In this document: in pieces, positions 18,558 to 26,374 of the stretch
Layout of the letters: each line of letters starts with the position of its first letter
Position numbering within the stretch: the first letter of the stretch is position 1
Assembly: GCF_002843385.1 (NCBI RefSeq)
Contig: NZ_MVDE01000040.1
Location: forward strand, 1-47,053
DNA length: 47,053 bases
Reading direction: 5' to 3'
DNA from: Labilibaculum manganireducens
GTDB taxonomy: Bacteria > Bacteroidota > Bacteroidia > Bacteroidales > Marinifilaceae
Translations under genes and position numbers: made by a program
The notes under the pieces: model-generated
The model's database searches: none
Told to the model about the DNA's origin: nothing
The model's input: the letters and a program-made list of their open reading frames with translations, nothing else

Positions 18558-18575
18558 GGGAATATAGAAAACTAA

Positions 18576-18624
18576 AGGGCGGCATTCTTTCTGCCTGGTC
18601 TAAAATTAGTAAAAATACCGCCCT
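18576..18624. terminator. Bidirectional terminator between converging genes
   Basis: AGGGCGGCATT at 18576-18586 pairs with AATACCGCCCT at 18614-18624 with one mismatch. It lies between the barrel gene (plus, ending 18557) and lysA (minus, ending 18631), so it can serve both. Confidence 0.6.
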
Positions 18625-18630
18625 CATCGT

Positions 18631-19788
18631 TTAGTTTAGTTCATTCGAAAATATCGATGGTGCGATATCTCTTAAATTATATCTGGATGCCATTGCTTCT
18701 CCATAAGCACCGGTGGTGCGAATTGCAATTAAATCGTTTCTTTTTGTAGCCGGCAAGCTGACTAATTTACCAAAGCAATCGGATGATTCACAAATAGGTC
18801 CAACCACATCATAATTTTCAGTTTCACCATTCGAACTTAAGTTTTCGATTTTGTGATAAGCCTGATAAAGAGCCGGGCGAAGCAATTCAGTCATACCGGC
18901 ATCTAAAATTGCAAATTTGGTTTTCACACCATTTTTAACGTATAAAACTTTGGAAATTAAGCTGCCGCATTGAGCTACCATTGATCTTCCCAATTCAAAA
19001 TGAAGTTCCTGATTTGCTTCCAGATCTAGAAACTCATCGAAAATGCCGAAAAAGGCAACAAAATCAGGTATCGGATTCTCATCAGGATGCTTGTAATCTA
19101 CACCAAAACCACCTCCCACATTGATGTGTTCTACAAAAATTTGTCGGTCCGAAAACCACTGCTTAATTTCATTGATACGAAGACATAAGCCTTTGAATAC
19201 ACTCAAATCGGTAATTTGAGATCCAATGTGAAAGTGCAGGCCAATTAACTCTATGTTTTTATAGGATGCCAAACCTTCCAGAACACTGTCAAATTCCCAT
19301 CGGCTGATACCAAATTTATTCTCTTCAACCCCTGTTGTGATGTAATGATGCGTATTTGCATTAACATTTGGGTTGATACGAATTGCAATTTTTGCAATTT
19401 TATTGGCTTTTGCAGCCATTTCATTAATCAATTCCATTTCGGGAATCGATTCGCAGTTAAAACAGAAAATATTGGAATCTAATGCGGTTTGAATTTCCTG
19501 ATCGGATTTACCAACACCGGCATATACAATTTTATTCTGTGGATATCCTGATTCCAAAGATCTCTTTATTTCATTTCCACTTACGCAATCGGCACCAAAT
19601 CCATACGACTGAATTTTGGTCATAATTTTCGGATTAGCATTCGCTTTTACTGCATAATGAACATGATATCCATATTTGGATGACTCTCTTTTAACAATCT
19701 CCAAAGTGTTTTGAAGAATCTCCATATCGTAATAGTAGAACGGAGTAGGTATGTTTGAGAATTCGTTGATTCTTGAGCTGTTAAACAT
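18631..19788 (-). CDS. lysA: Diaminopimelate decarboxylase
   Basis: A 385-residue PLP enzyme of fold type III that makes lysine from meso-diaminopimelate, the last step of lysine synthesis. The PLP lysine is Lys48 in YAVKANANP. HFHIGSQ, the GGGFGVDY glycine loop and the C-terminal GPICESSDCF with the catalytic Cys are all present, as is YGEAMASRYN near the end. The protein is cytoplasmic and slightly shorter than the Escherichia coli enzyme, as is usual in Bacteroidota. The gene follows aspartate kinase by 25 bp in the same direction, forming a lysine-pathway operon that may be governed by the upstream attenuator. Confidence 0.96.
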   Translation of the reverse strand: MFNSSRINEFSNIPTPFYYYDMEILQNTLEIVKRESSKYGYHVHYAVKANANPKIMTKIQSYGFGADCVSGNEIKRSLESGYPQNKIVYAGVGKSDQEIQTALDSNIFCFNCESIPEMELINEMAAKANKIAKIAIRINPNVNANTHHYITTGVEENKFGISRWEFDSVLEGLASYKNIELIGLHFHIGSQITDLSVFKGLCLRINEIKQWFSDRQIFVEHINVGGGFGVDYKHPDENPIPDFVAFFGIFDEFLDLEANQELHFELGRSMVAQCGSLISKVLYVKNGVKTKFAILDAGMTELLRPALYQAYHKIENLSSNGETENYDVVGPICESSDCFGKLVSLPATKRNDLIAIRTTGAYGEAMASRYNLRDIAPSIFSNELN

Positions 19789-19813
19789 GATAAAAAAATT
19801 GTGGAAACAACAA

Positions 19814-21124
19814 CTAAAATAAATGATTACTTAATGCCTGAAGGGCTGCTACTTTATTCTTTTGATCTACCAAAACGGAAATATTGTGTTTGCTGCCTCC
19901 GTAGGAAATCATTCGCAATGGGATAGACTCAAGTGCTTCCAGTACTTTTTTAGCACTGCCTGCCGATTCGGATATAAAATCACCAACAATACAAATTATC
20001 GATTGATCCTGATCTATCTCTACAATACCAAACTTCAATAATTCCGATTCTATTTCAGAGAGATGAGTATCATCATCTATTGTGAGCGAAATGGCTACCT
20101 CCGAGGTTGTAATCATGTCAATTGGAGTCTTGTATATCTCGAATATCTCGAACACTTTACGCAAAAATCCATAAGCTAAAAGCATCCTTCCCGATTTAAT
20201 TTTTACTGCCGTAATCCCATCTTTTGCAGCAATTGCCTTAATTCCTTTTCCAACCAAATCGTCGGTAATTAGAGTTCCTTCGTCCGATGGACTCAGTGTG
20301 TTTTTTAAACGAACAGGAATACTAAATTGTTTGCATGGCATGATGCTTGAAGGGTGCATAATTTTAGCCCCAAAATAAGCAAGCTCGGCAGCTTCGTCAA
20401 AAGACAATTGTTTAAGAGCTCTGGTATTTTCAACAAAGCGGGGATCGTTATTGTGAAAACCATCTATATCGGTCCATATTTGAACCTCTTCCGATTGCAG
20501 GGCAGCACCAATTAAAGAGGCAGAATAATCACTTCCTCCACGCTTTAAATTATCAACTTCGCCATACGTATTTCTACAGATAAAGCCTTGAGTAATAAAA
20601 AGTTTTTGATTGGGATATTGAGCGAGTTCACGTTCCAGATTTTCTTTGATATAGTATGAATCAGGTTCTCCGTCCTTATCAATCCGCATGAAATTAAGTG
20701 CAGGAAGAAATACTGAATTAACACCAATTTCAGTTAAATAGTAATGAAAAAATGCGGTTGAAATTAATTCACCTTGTGCAAGAATTGCTTTTTCCTGAAG
20801 TGCCGTAAAACTGCGGTAAACAAAGTTGCGAATGTAATTAAAATGAGATGTGATTAGCTCATTTCCCTTGTCTTTTCCATTTTTGCTTGTGAATAGTTCC
20901 TCAATTCGCACTCTGTATTTTGCTTCCAGCTCCGTGATTTTTTCATCAGCCTGTTCCATCTCCCGTTTATACAAAAGATCGGCTATCTCAACCAGAGAAT
21001 TTGTTGTTCCGGCCATGGCTGACAGAACTATGATTCTGGATTCATCACTTTGAACCAGTTGCGCAAGATTTTTAATTCTTTCGGGCGATCCTACCGAGGT
21101 ACCACCAAATTTTAAAACTTTCAT
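19814..21124 (-). CDS. lysC: Aspartate kinase
   Basis: A 436-residue monofunctional aspartate kinase, which phosphorylates aspartate at the entry to lysine, threonine and methionine synthesis. The N-terminal KFGGTSVGSPERI (5-17) and the RGGSDYSASLIGAAL segment build the ATP and aspartate sites. Two ACT-type regulatory domains follow (about 300-436), so feedback inhibition by an end product is expected. No homoserine dehydrogenase domain is attached. It is the first gene of the lysC-lysA unit. The 230-nt leader in front contains a small lysine-rich reading frame and a strong terminator, which suggests control by lysine supply. Confidence 0.96.
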   Translation of the reverse strand: MKVLKFGGTSVGSPERIKNLAQLVQSDESRIIVLSAMAGTTNSLVEIADLLYKREMEQADEKITELEAKYRVRIEELFTSKNGKDKGNELITSHFNYIRNFVYRSFTALQEKAILAQGELISTAFFHYYLTEIGVNSVFLPALNFMRIDKDGEPDSYYIKENLERELAQYPNQKLFITQGFICRNTYGEVDNLKRGGSDYSASLIGAALQSEEVQIWTDIDGFHNNDPRFVENTRALKQLSFDEAAELAYFGAKIMHPSSIMPCKQFSIPVRLKNTLSPSDEGTLITDDLVGKGIKAIAAKDGITAVKIKSGRMLLAYGFLRKVFEIFEIYKTPIDMITTSEVAISLTIDDDTHLSEIESELLKFGIVEIDQDQSIICIVGDFISESAGSAKKVLEALESIPLRMISYGGSKHNISVLVDQKNKVAALQALSNHLF

Positions 21125-21218
21125 TGATTAATAATTTTAGTTTTGCCATTTCTTTCGGAAATGGATGATGTTTAAGCTAAAGACAATACTTTCAGCTTGT
21201 GGTTCTTTTATTTTTCTC

Positions 21219-21248
21219 AAAAAAAGCCTGCAGAATTTCTGCAGGCTT
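21219..21248 (-). terminator. Terminator (attenuator) in the lysC leader
   Basis: Read on the minus strand, AAGCCTGCAG and CTGCAGGCTT form a perfect 10-bp stem with a 5-nt loop, followed directly by seven T. It lies 94 bp before the lysC start, after the short lysine-rich frame, which is the position of an attenuator. No other gene ends just upstream on this strand, so ordinary gene-end termination is unlikely. Confidence 0.8.
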
Positions 21249-21293
21249 ATATCTCTTATCCGATAGCTTTACATCAATTCACATCATACAACG

Positions 21294-21350
21294 TCAAAAA
21301 CGTTTATTGCGTTTATAATGCTTCTTGTATTTTAATGCAATTGCCATCAT
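21294..21350 (-). CDS. Putative lysine-rich leader peptide of lysC-lysA
   Basis: An 18-codon frame reads MMAIALKYKKHYKRNKRF and stops with TGA. Five of its 18 codons are lysine, all in the second half. It follows an A-rich leader, as Bacteroidota start sites often do. Its stop is 46 nt before the terminator. A hairpin can form from the CATTATA-AACG segment inside the frame with CGTT-G-TATGATG just after it, which a ribosome stalled on lysine codons would disturb. These are features of amino-acid attenuators. I did not find a convincing anti-terminator, and Lys codons are common in AT-rich DNA, so the call is an inference. Confidence 0.5.
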   Translation of the reverse strand: MMAIALKYKKHYKRNKRF

Positions 21351-21454
21351 TTATTTTTTTTTATTTGACGGGGTAAAGTTGTGTAAAATTATTTATTAAT
21401 CCAATTGAAATTATTCAATTTGTTAAAATATTAACTAATAAAGAAATAATTACA

Positions 21455-21799
21455 CTAAAACAAGATCCCATTCCAGCCCCAGAAACCTCTGGGAACATCC
21501 ATAAATTCAATATAAACCCGGTCTTTTGCTATCTCTAACTTTTCGGCAGCCAAACAAGCAAACTTATTGGATAGATCTTTTGTTTTAGTATCCGGCAAAC
21601 CAATACTTTTTAATTGCAGAAACAGAGAAGGTTCTTCACTTCCGCCAAGAGTCATTTCAACTTTTGGAGCAAATGCAGTCATTACATATTTCTCAGGTTT
21701 ACTTAATTCCATCGATATTAAAGTTGAGCATTCTTTTAGGAAAATTTGTTGTTTTTTGCTTGAAAAGCTCTTGTTTGTCTGAACTTTTAAATAAGGCAT
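21455..21799 (-). CDS. MIF/phenylpyruvate tautomerase-family protein
   Basis: A 114-residue protein with the size and features of the macrophage migration inhibitory factor family. Pro2 follows the initiator Met (MPYLKVQTN) and would be the catalytic base once Met is removed. The C terminus DRVYIEFMDVPRGFWGWNG matches the usual KVYIEF-D end with its aromatic pocket residues. Such proteins are trimeric keto-enol tautomerases; the physiological substrate in bacteria is unclear. The gene stands apart between lysC and an ArsC/Spx-like gene, with about 130 bp on the latter side. Confidence 0.85.
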   Translation of the reverse strand: MPYLKVQTNKSFSSKKQQIFLKECSTLISMELSKPEKYVMTAFAPKVEMTLGGSEEPSLFLQLKSIGLPDTKTKDLSNKFACLAAEKLEIAKDRVYIEFMDVPRGFWGWNGILF

Positions 21800-21932
21800 A
21801 GCTAAAAGTTTTAAGATTAAAATTACTCGTGAATAATAACTGATGAGTATTAATTTATCAAGAAAAAAAACTTGGTTGGGACGCTTAAGTTATTATTAAA
21901 TAAGAGAATTACAAAATTAGGGAAATGCTTTT

Positions 21933-22289
21933 CTATTTTTTTTGCAGCTCTTTTTCAGCACTTTCTACTACTTTTTTAGAGTTTCCTACAAAAATTTTCT
22001 TTCCAATAATTAGAACTGGTCTTTTTAAAAATGTGTACTCGTTCAATATATAATTTTTGTATTCTTTTTCGCTTAGATTCTTCTCTTTTAAATTGAGTTC
22101 TTTGTATTTAATTGCCCTGCGACTGAACAAGCTTTCGTAACTGCCGGATAATTCGGCCATCAGATTTAGCTGTTCTTCAGTTATTTTTTCTGTTTTTATA
22201 TCCTGTAGTATAAAACCGGCATCCGGATTTAGTTCTTTAATGATTCTCTTACAAGTTGAACAACTTGATAGATGGTATATTTTTCTCAT
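21933..22289 (-). CDS. ArsC/Spx-family thioredoxin-fold protein
   Basis: A 118-residue protein with an N-terminal CSTC motif (MRKIYHLSSCSTCKRIIKEL) and the family segments RRAIKYKEL and FLKRPVLIIGKKIFVGNSK. These match the ArsC/Spx/YffB family. A true glutaredoxin-linked arsenate reductase is possible, but many CxxC members are of unknown role, and the arsenic operon 3 kb away has its own, different arsenate reductase. It begins 17 bp after the LysR gene in the same direction, so they may be co-transcribed. Confidence 0.82.
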   Translation of the reverse strand: MRKIYHLSSCSTCKRIIKELNPDAGFILQDIKTEKITEEQLNLMAELSGSYESLFSRRAIKYKELNLKEKNLSEKEYKNYILNEYTFLKRPVLIIGKKIFVGNSKKVVESAEKELQKK

Positions 22290-22306
22290 AGTCTTAGTTT
22301 ATATTG

Positions 22307-23206
22307 TTACTGATTTGTGTTATTGGTAATAATCTGAATTATTTCTTCTGCCTGCTTTAGGTTTTTACTTTGCATTTGTAAGGCAAAGTATTTTGTGGAA
22401 TAAGTCGTTTTTACTCCCTGCCACACTTCTTTAATTTCTTTTTTCTCAATTAAATCTTTACACATACTAAAAGGCAGTAAACACAATCCATTGTTGTGTT
22501 GAATGGCATCGAGAATGGCATTCAAATTAGGGATTACGTATCTTGGTCTGAAATAAGGATGCTTCTTAAAATTATCAGCCCAAAATGATTTTATGGTTTC
22601 CATTTTGTGAGAATAAGAATACCAATCTTGCTCGGAGAGCCACTTTTCGGCTTCATCCATCTTTCTTTCATATACGAATTGATTAAAAGGAATGGTATCT
22701 AAATTTTTACTGCTGATAAGAAGTAATTCTTCTTTGCAGAATGGAGCGTATCTTATATCCTTATAATTACTTTGATCTGTAGTGATGAGTAAATCAAGTT
22801 GTTTTCGAAACAATTTATCCTGCAATTCTTCTGTTTCACCAAAAAGAAATTCTACATCCATTTCAAGTTGGTTTAAAATTGGGGCAAAGGCATAGTGGAA
22901 TACTTCCAAGTACATTCCAATCTTTATTTTAGGTCTGTTTAACAGGGTTTTTCGCTTAAAATTCTCTTCGGTTTTTTCAAGTTGAATAATTGCCTCTTCA
23001 ATCTGATTATACAATTGAATTCCATTGGGGGTAGGAAGCATTCTTCGTGGTTTTCGCTCAAACAGCTTAACTCCCATATAAGCTTCCAGCGAAGAAAGTT
23101 GCTGACTAACACCTGGTTGGGTAATCAGCAAACTTTCTGCGGCGCCGGTTAAGGTGCCGCGTTCATAGATTGCTTTAAAGGTTCGGTACCATTCCAGATT
23201 CAACAT
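22307..23206 (-). CDS. LysR-family transcriptional regulator
   Basis: A 299-residue regulator with an N-terminal winged helix (TFKAIYERGTLTGAAESLLITQPGVSQQLSSLEAYMGVKLF) and a C-terminal effector-binding domain. It is divergent from the DJ-1/PfpI gene at 23300, with a 93-bp shared control region that contains a symmetric LysR-type site. It therefore probably regulates itself and the DJ-1/alcohol dehydrogenase pair, perhaps in response to reactive aldehydes; the inducer is not known. Confidence 0.92.
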   Translation of the reverse strand: MLNLEWYRTFKAIYERGTLTGAAESLLITQPGVSQQLSSLEAYMGVKLFERKPRRMLPTPNGIQLYNQIEEAIIQLEKTEENFKRKTLLNRPKIKIGMYLEVFHYAFAPILNQLEMDVEFLFGETEELQDKLFRKQLDLLITTDQSNYKDIRYAPFCKEELLLISSKNLDTIPFNQFVYERKMDEAEKWLSEQDWYSYSHKMETIKSFWADNFKKHPYFRPRYVIPNLNAILDAIQHNNGLCLLPFSMCKDLIEKKEIKEVWQGVKTTYSTKYFALQMQSKNLKQAEEIIQIITNNTNQ

Positions 23207-23210
23207 ATGA

Positions 23211-23278
23211 TATAAATTATTTTATATAAATGTATAAAAAGAATAACTTTTTTTATAGAAGAACAGACTTTAACTTTG
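23211..23278 (+). promoter_or_regulatory. LysR operator and promoter in the divergent region
   Basis: TATAAATTATTTTATA at 23211-23226 is a perfect inverted repeat with a 4-bp centre. TTTT at 23248-23251 and TAACTTTG at 23271-23278 are spaced by 19 bp as -33 and -7 elements for the DJ-1 gene. The dyad would be centred near -65 from transcription start. Confidence 0.55.
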
Positions 23279-23299
23279 TCTAAATAATAAATAAGAACC

Positions 23300-23977
23300 A
23301 TGAGTAGAGTTTTATTCGCAGTAACCAGCCATTTTAAAGATGCTTCCGGTTGGGAATCCGGTTGCTATGTATTGGAAGTTGCAGTTCCGTATTTTTATTT
23401 GCTGAAAAATGGAGTGGAAATTGATTTTGTTTCTCCTAAAGGAGGAGTTGTTCCTGCAAAGCAATGCGATTTGGATGCCGCTAAAGTGAAATCTTTTTTT
23501 GCAGATAAAACAGCAAGCGAAAAATTTTACTCTTCAAAAGTTCCTGAGGAAATTGACTCAAATGACTATGATGCGATTTATTTTCCGGGAGGACATGGCG
23601 TTGCTTTTGATTTACCAAATTGCGAAACAATTGCAAAAATAGCCGGAGAAATCTACGATAAAGGCGGGGTTGTCTGTGCGGTTTGTCATGGTGGAGCAGG
23701 ATTACTCAATGTAAAGTTAGCCGATGGTTCTTTTTTGATTGATGGTAAAAACCTGACTGCTTTTAGCAATAAAGAAGAGGAAGCAATAGGAACGGATCAA
23801 AAAGTGCCTTTTCTATTAGAGACAGCCTTGGTTGAAAAGGGCGCTAATTATTCTTGTGCTGCAAATTGGCAGCAATATGTGGTGGTTGACGGCAGATTAA
23901 TCACAGGACAAAACCCTGCTTCGGACTTAGAAATGGCGAAAGAACTGGTGAAATTATTAAAGAAAAAAATAGATTAA
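23300..23977 (+). CDS. DJ-1/PfpI-family protein, Hsp31/glyoxalase III-like
   Basis: A 225-residue protein of the DJ-1/PfpI superfamily in the Hsp31-like branch. The nucleophile elbow is AVCHGG with Cys129 and His130, and the Glu of the LEVAVPY segment (Glu26) is the likely third residue. FPGGHGVAFD and the C-terminal GQNPASD segment also match. Close relatives act as glutathione-independent glyoxalases or protein deglycases that remove methylglyoxal. It is divergent from a LysR regulator and is followed 42 bp later by an iron-containing alcohol dehydrogenase, which fits aldehyde detoxification. Confidence 0.88.
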   Translation: MSRVLFAVTSHFKDASGWESGCYVLEVAVPYFYLLKNGVEIDFVSPKGGVVPAKQCDLDAAKVKSFFADKTASEKFYSSKVPEEIDSNDYDAIYFPGGHGVAFDLPNCETIAKIAGEIYDKGGVVCAVCHGGAGLLNVKLADGSFLIDGKNLTAFSNKEEEAIGTDQKVPFLLETALVEKGANYSCAANWQQYVVVDGRLITGQNPASDLEMAKELVKLLKKKID

Positions 23978-24005
23978 CTAATAAAGAAAAAAATAGATTA
24001 ACTAA
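23957..24005 (+). repeat. Short tandem duplication at the end of the DJ-1 gene
   Basis: The unit TAAAGAAAAAAATAGATTAA occurs twice with a 24-bp period. The first copy contains the last codons and stop of the DJ-1 gene, and the second repeats them as non-coding DNA before the alcohol dehydrogenase. It appears to be a recent slippage event. Confidence 0.85.
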
Positions 24006-24019
24006 TACAACAAAATAAG

Positions 24020-25171
24020 ATGGAAAATTTTGATTTTTACAATCCGGTAAACATCCTTTTTGGAAAAGGAAAAATTGCAGAAATAAACAAGCACATTTCT
24101 AAAGGTGCTAAGATTTTAATGACTTATGGTGGTGGCAGCATTAAGAAAAATGGTGTTTACGATCAGGTTGTGAACGCCTTAAAAGGGTATGAGATTATCG
24201 AATTTGGAGGGATTGAACCTAATCCTCATTTCGAGACTTTAATGAAAGCTGTTGAAATCGTAAAATCTGAAAAGATAGATTTTCTTCTTGCCGTTGGTGG
24301 CGGATCTGTTTTGGATGGAACAAAATTTATTGCGGCTGCGACCTACTTTGAAGGCGATGCCTGGGATATTTTGGCTAAGCGGGCACCAATTGCCAAGGCT
24401 GTTGAGTTAGGTGCAGTTTTAACATTGGCAGCAACAGGTTCTGAGATGAATAATGGTGGTGTTGTTACAAAGGCAGCAACAAAGGAAAAAAAGGCATTTG
24501 GAAATACATTACTGTTTCCAAAATTTTCAGTTTTAGACCCTGAAACAACTTATTCATTGCCGAAGAGACAAGTCACTAATGGTATTGTAGATGCCTATGT
24601 TCATGTAATGGAGCAATATCTCACTTATCCGGTAAATTCTCCTGTTCAGGATCGCTTTGCAGAGGGAATACTTCTCACTTTGTTGGAAGAAGGACCAAAA
24701 GCATTGGCCTCGGATACTCCTGATTATGAGAATAGAGCTAATTTAATGTGGGCTGCTACTATGGCTTTAAATGGTTTGATTGGAATGGGTGTGAAAAGCG
24801 ATTGGGCAACTCATATGATTGGTCATGAGCTGACCGCTTTCCATGGTATTGATCATGCCGTGACTTTGGCTATTGTTTTGCCGGGATTACTGACTCAATT
24901 AAAAGAAAAGCGAAGTGAAAAATTGCTTCAGTATGCCGAAAGGGTTTGGAACATTACCGAAGGTTCTGATGAGGAGAAAAAGACTCTGGCAATTGATAAA
25001 ACAGAGGCATTCTTCAATCAGGTTGGAATTAAAACCCGTTTGAGCGAACACAATGTGGGACAGGATAGTATTGATGTTATTGCCAACCGTTTCGAAGAAA
25101 GAGGTTTTGTTGGCATGCTTCCTGATGTTGAGGTAAAGGATGTTGCTGAAATTCTTGAGGCTCGTTTGTAA
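24020..25171 (+). CDS. Iron-containing alcohol dehydrogenase, YqhD-like
   Basis: A 383-residue family III alcohol dehydrogenase. N-terminal FDFYNPVNILFGKGKI, the dinucleotide loop VGGGSVLDGTKFIAA, and the metal-binding DAYVHVMEQYL and HMIGHELTAFHGIDHAVTLAIVLPG segments are all present. Length and motifs match YqhD/BDH-type NADPH-dependent aldehyde reductases. It is preceded by a DJ-1-type glyoxalase-like gene and is very likely part of the same LysR-controlled operon, so reduction of short-chain aldehydes formed in stress is the probable role. A strong terminator follows. Confidence 0.92.
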   Translation: MENFDFYNPVNILFGKGKIAEINKHISKGAKILMTYGGGSIKKNGVYDQVVNALKGYEIIEFGGIEPNPHFETLMKAVEIVKSEKIDFLLAVGGGSVLDGTKFIAAATYFEGDAWDILAKRAPIAKAVELGAVLTLAATGSEMNNGGVVTKAATKEKKAFGNTLLFPKFSVLDPETTYSLPKRQVTNGIVDAYVHVMEQYLTYPVNSPVQDRFAEGILLTLLEEGPKALASDTPDYENRANLMWAATMALNGLIGMGVKSDWATHMIGHELTAFHGIDHAVTLAIVLPGLLTQLKEKRSEKLLQYAERVWNITEGSDEEKKTLAIDKTEAFFNQVGIKTRLSEHNVGQDSIDVIANRFEERGFVGMLPDVEVKDVAEILEARL

Positions 25172-25189
25172 GTCTTATTCAATAAATAT

Positions 25190-25222
25190 AAAGGCTGTAT
25201 CTTAATTGGTACAGCCTTTTTT
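25190..25222 (+). terminator. Rho-independent terminator
   Basis: AAAGGCTGTA and TACAGCCTTT form a perfect 10-bp stem around a 10-nt loop and end in T residues, 19 bp after the alcohol dehydrogenase. Confidence 0.85.
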
Positions 25223-25255
25223 AGTGTTAAGAAATTGTGAAATCCATCAGGTTGA

Positions 25256-25287
25256 TTTGTGATAATGAAATTCATGTCGTATGTTTG
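25256..25287 (+). promoter_or_regulatory. Promoter of the arsenic operon
   Basis: TTTG at 25256-25259, a 20-bp spacer and TATGTTTG at 25280-25287 match the Bacteroidota consensus. The arsR start codon is 40 bp downstream. ArsR probably binds here, but I could not define its operator. Confidence 0.6.
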
Positions 25288-25326
25288 CGTCATTAGAAAT
25301 AAGAGAGATTGATATTTGTTGAAACT

Positions 25327-25656
25327 ATGAGGAAATTAGATTTATTCGAAAAAGGCCAGCAAGAAATAGCTGCAATTGCAAAAGTAATGTCACATCCGGC
25401 ACGAATTGCAATTCTGCAGTTTTTAGCTGCAACACCAACTTGTATCTCAGGTGATATTTCTGACTTTCTACCGCTGAGCAGAACTACTGTTTCTCAGCAT
25501 TTAAAAGACTTAAAACATGCCGGTTTAATAAAGGGAGAAGTTGAAGGTTTAAAAATCAAGTATTGTTTGAACAAAAAAGGGATTGAAAAAATGAAGCAAT
25601 TATTTGGTGATCTTTTGGAGGAAATAACTCCTGAAGAAGAAAATAATTGTTTATAA
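25327..25656 (+). CDS. arsR: ArsR-family transcriptional repressor
   Basis: A 109-residue winged-helix repressor. The start at 25327 (MRKLDLFEKGQQ) is preferred over an upstream TTG because it lies a normal distance from the promoter. The recognition region LSRTTVSQHLKDLKHAGLIKGEVEGLKIKYCLN is typical of ArsR/SmtB proteins. Cysteines are found at PTCISGD, KYCLN and the C-terminal NNCL, rather than the E. coli-type CVC pair, so the metalloid site may differ. It heads a unit with arsC and an ACR3 efflux protein, which supports arsenite sensing. Confidence 0.88.
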   Translation: MRKLDLFEKGQQEIAAIAKVMSHPARIAILQFLAATPTCISGDISDFLPLSRTTVSQHLKDLKHAGLIKGEVEGLKIKYCLNKKGIEKMKQLFGDLLEEITPEEENNCL

Positions 25657-25749
25657 ATAAGTAATATAAATCAGAATGTGAAAAGAGCAGGTGGAGTGCT
25701 GCAATGTGCCCATAACTAAGTCTTCGCATTTCATATTTAAAGAAGAAAA

Positions 25750-25948
25750 ATGAAACGACCTTATGTAAGAGTTGCACACAGGAGAGTGAGTGTAATTTGG
25801 GAGTTCCATATGGTAAAAACTTAAAATAATAAGCATATGAAACGTCCATGTATAAAGCTTTCTACACACAGGGAGATGATTATATGGTAAGTTCTCCCGA
25901 AACAAGTTCGGGACAGGCTATATGACAAAAACTTAAAATAATAAGCAT
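25750..25948 (+). repeat. Two tandem start-codon leader repeats before arsC
   Basis: Unit 1 (25750-25836) and unit 2 (25837-25948) each begin with ATGAAACG(A/T)CC, continue with a core that includes ACACAGG, and end with AAAAACTTAAAATAATAAGC followed by AT. The next start codon then follows at once: unit 2 for unit 1, arsC itself for unit 2. The shared end of about 28 nt is identical in both. Short frames open at each ATG (24 codons, then MKRPCIKLSTHREMIIW). Unit 2 contains the hairpin CCCGAA/TTCGGG. Related units in the reverse direction lie at 43725-43924. The 90 bp between arsR and unit 1 hold nothing I recognise. Confidence 0.75.
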
Positions 25949-26371
25949 ATGAAAGTATTGGTTTTGTGTACCGGAAATTCGTGCAGAAGTCAAATGGGTG
26001 AAGCAATTTTACGTGAAATTAACCCTGAATTGGAAGTTGTTTCGGCAGGTACTAAAATTGCAGATCGGGTACATCCTTTGGCAGTGAAAGCTATGGCTGA
26101 AATTGGAGTTGATATTAGCTCATTTCGCCCAAAAATGGTCGATGAATTCTTGAAAGATGGAGTTGATTTTTTAATCTCAGTGTGTGGTGGAGCAAAAGAT
26201 GCTTGTCCTGCATTTACTGGACCAGTTGGAACCCGGTTACACATTGGATTCGACGATCCGGCTTATGCAGAGGGAACTGAAGAAGAAATTTTCAATGTAT
26301 TTAGAAGAGTGCGTGATGAAATCCGCAGGGATTTCGCAAAATTTAATGAGGAATACATCCTAAAAAAATAA
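25949..26371 (+). CDS. arsC: Arsenate reductase, thioredoxin-coupled type
   Basis: A 140-residue low-molecular-weight phosphatase-fold arsenate reductase. The P-loop is CTGNSCR with Cys7 as nucleophile, and Cys79 and Cys86 in SVCGGAKDACP form the redox relay, matching Cys10/82/89 of the Staphylococcus aureus enzyme. It reduces arsenate to arsenite with electrons from thioredoxin. The gene lies between arsR and the ACR3 arsenite exporter, with only 3 bp to the latter. It is unusual in being separated from arsR by tandem leader repeats that contain extra start codons, which could alter its translation. Confidence 0.95.
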   Translation: MKVLVLCTGNSCRSQMGEAILREINPELEVVSAGTKIADRVHPLAVKAMAEIGVDISSFRPKMVDEFLKDGVDFLISVCGGAKDACPAFTGPVGTRLHIGFDDPAYAEGTEEEIFNVFRRVRDEIRRDFAKFNEEYILKK

Positions 26372-26374
26372 AAC

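Noticed and set aside
21125-21454. Lysine riboswitch before lysC
   Set aside because: The leader is too short and lacks the multi-helix L-box core; a short Lys-rich frame plus terminator explains it better.
25556-26006. Minus-strand frames across the arsC leader repeats
   Set aside because: They run through repeat units and antisense to arsR and arsC, and the peptides only repeat the unit sequence.
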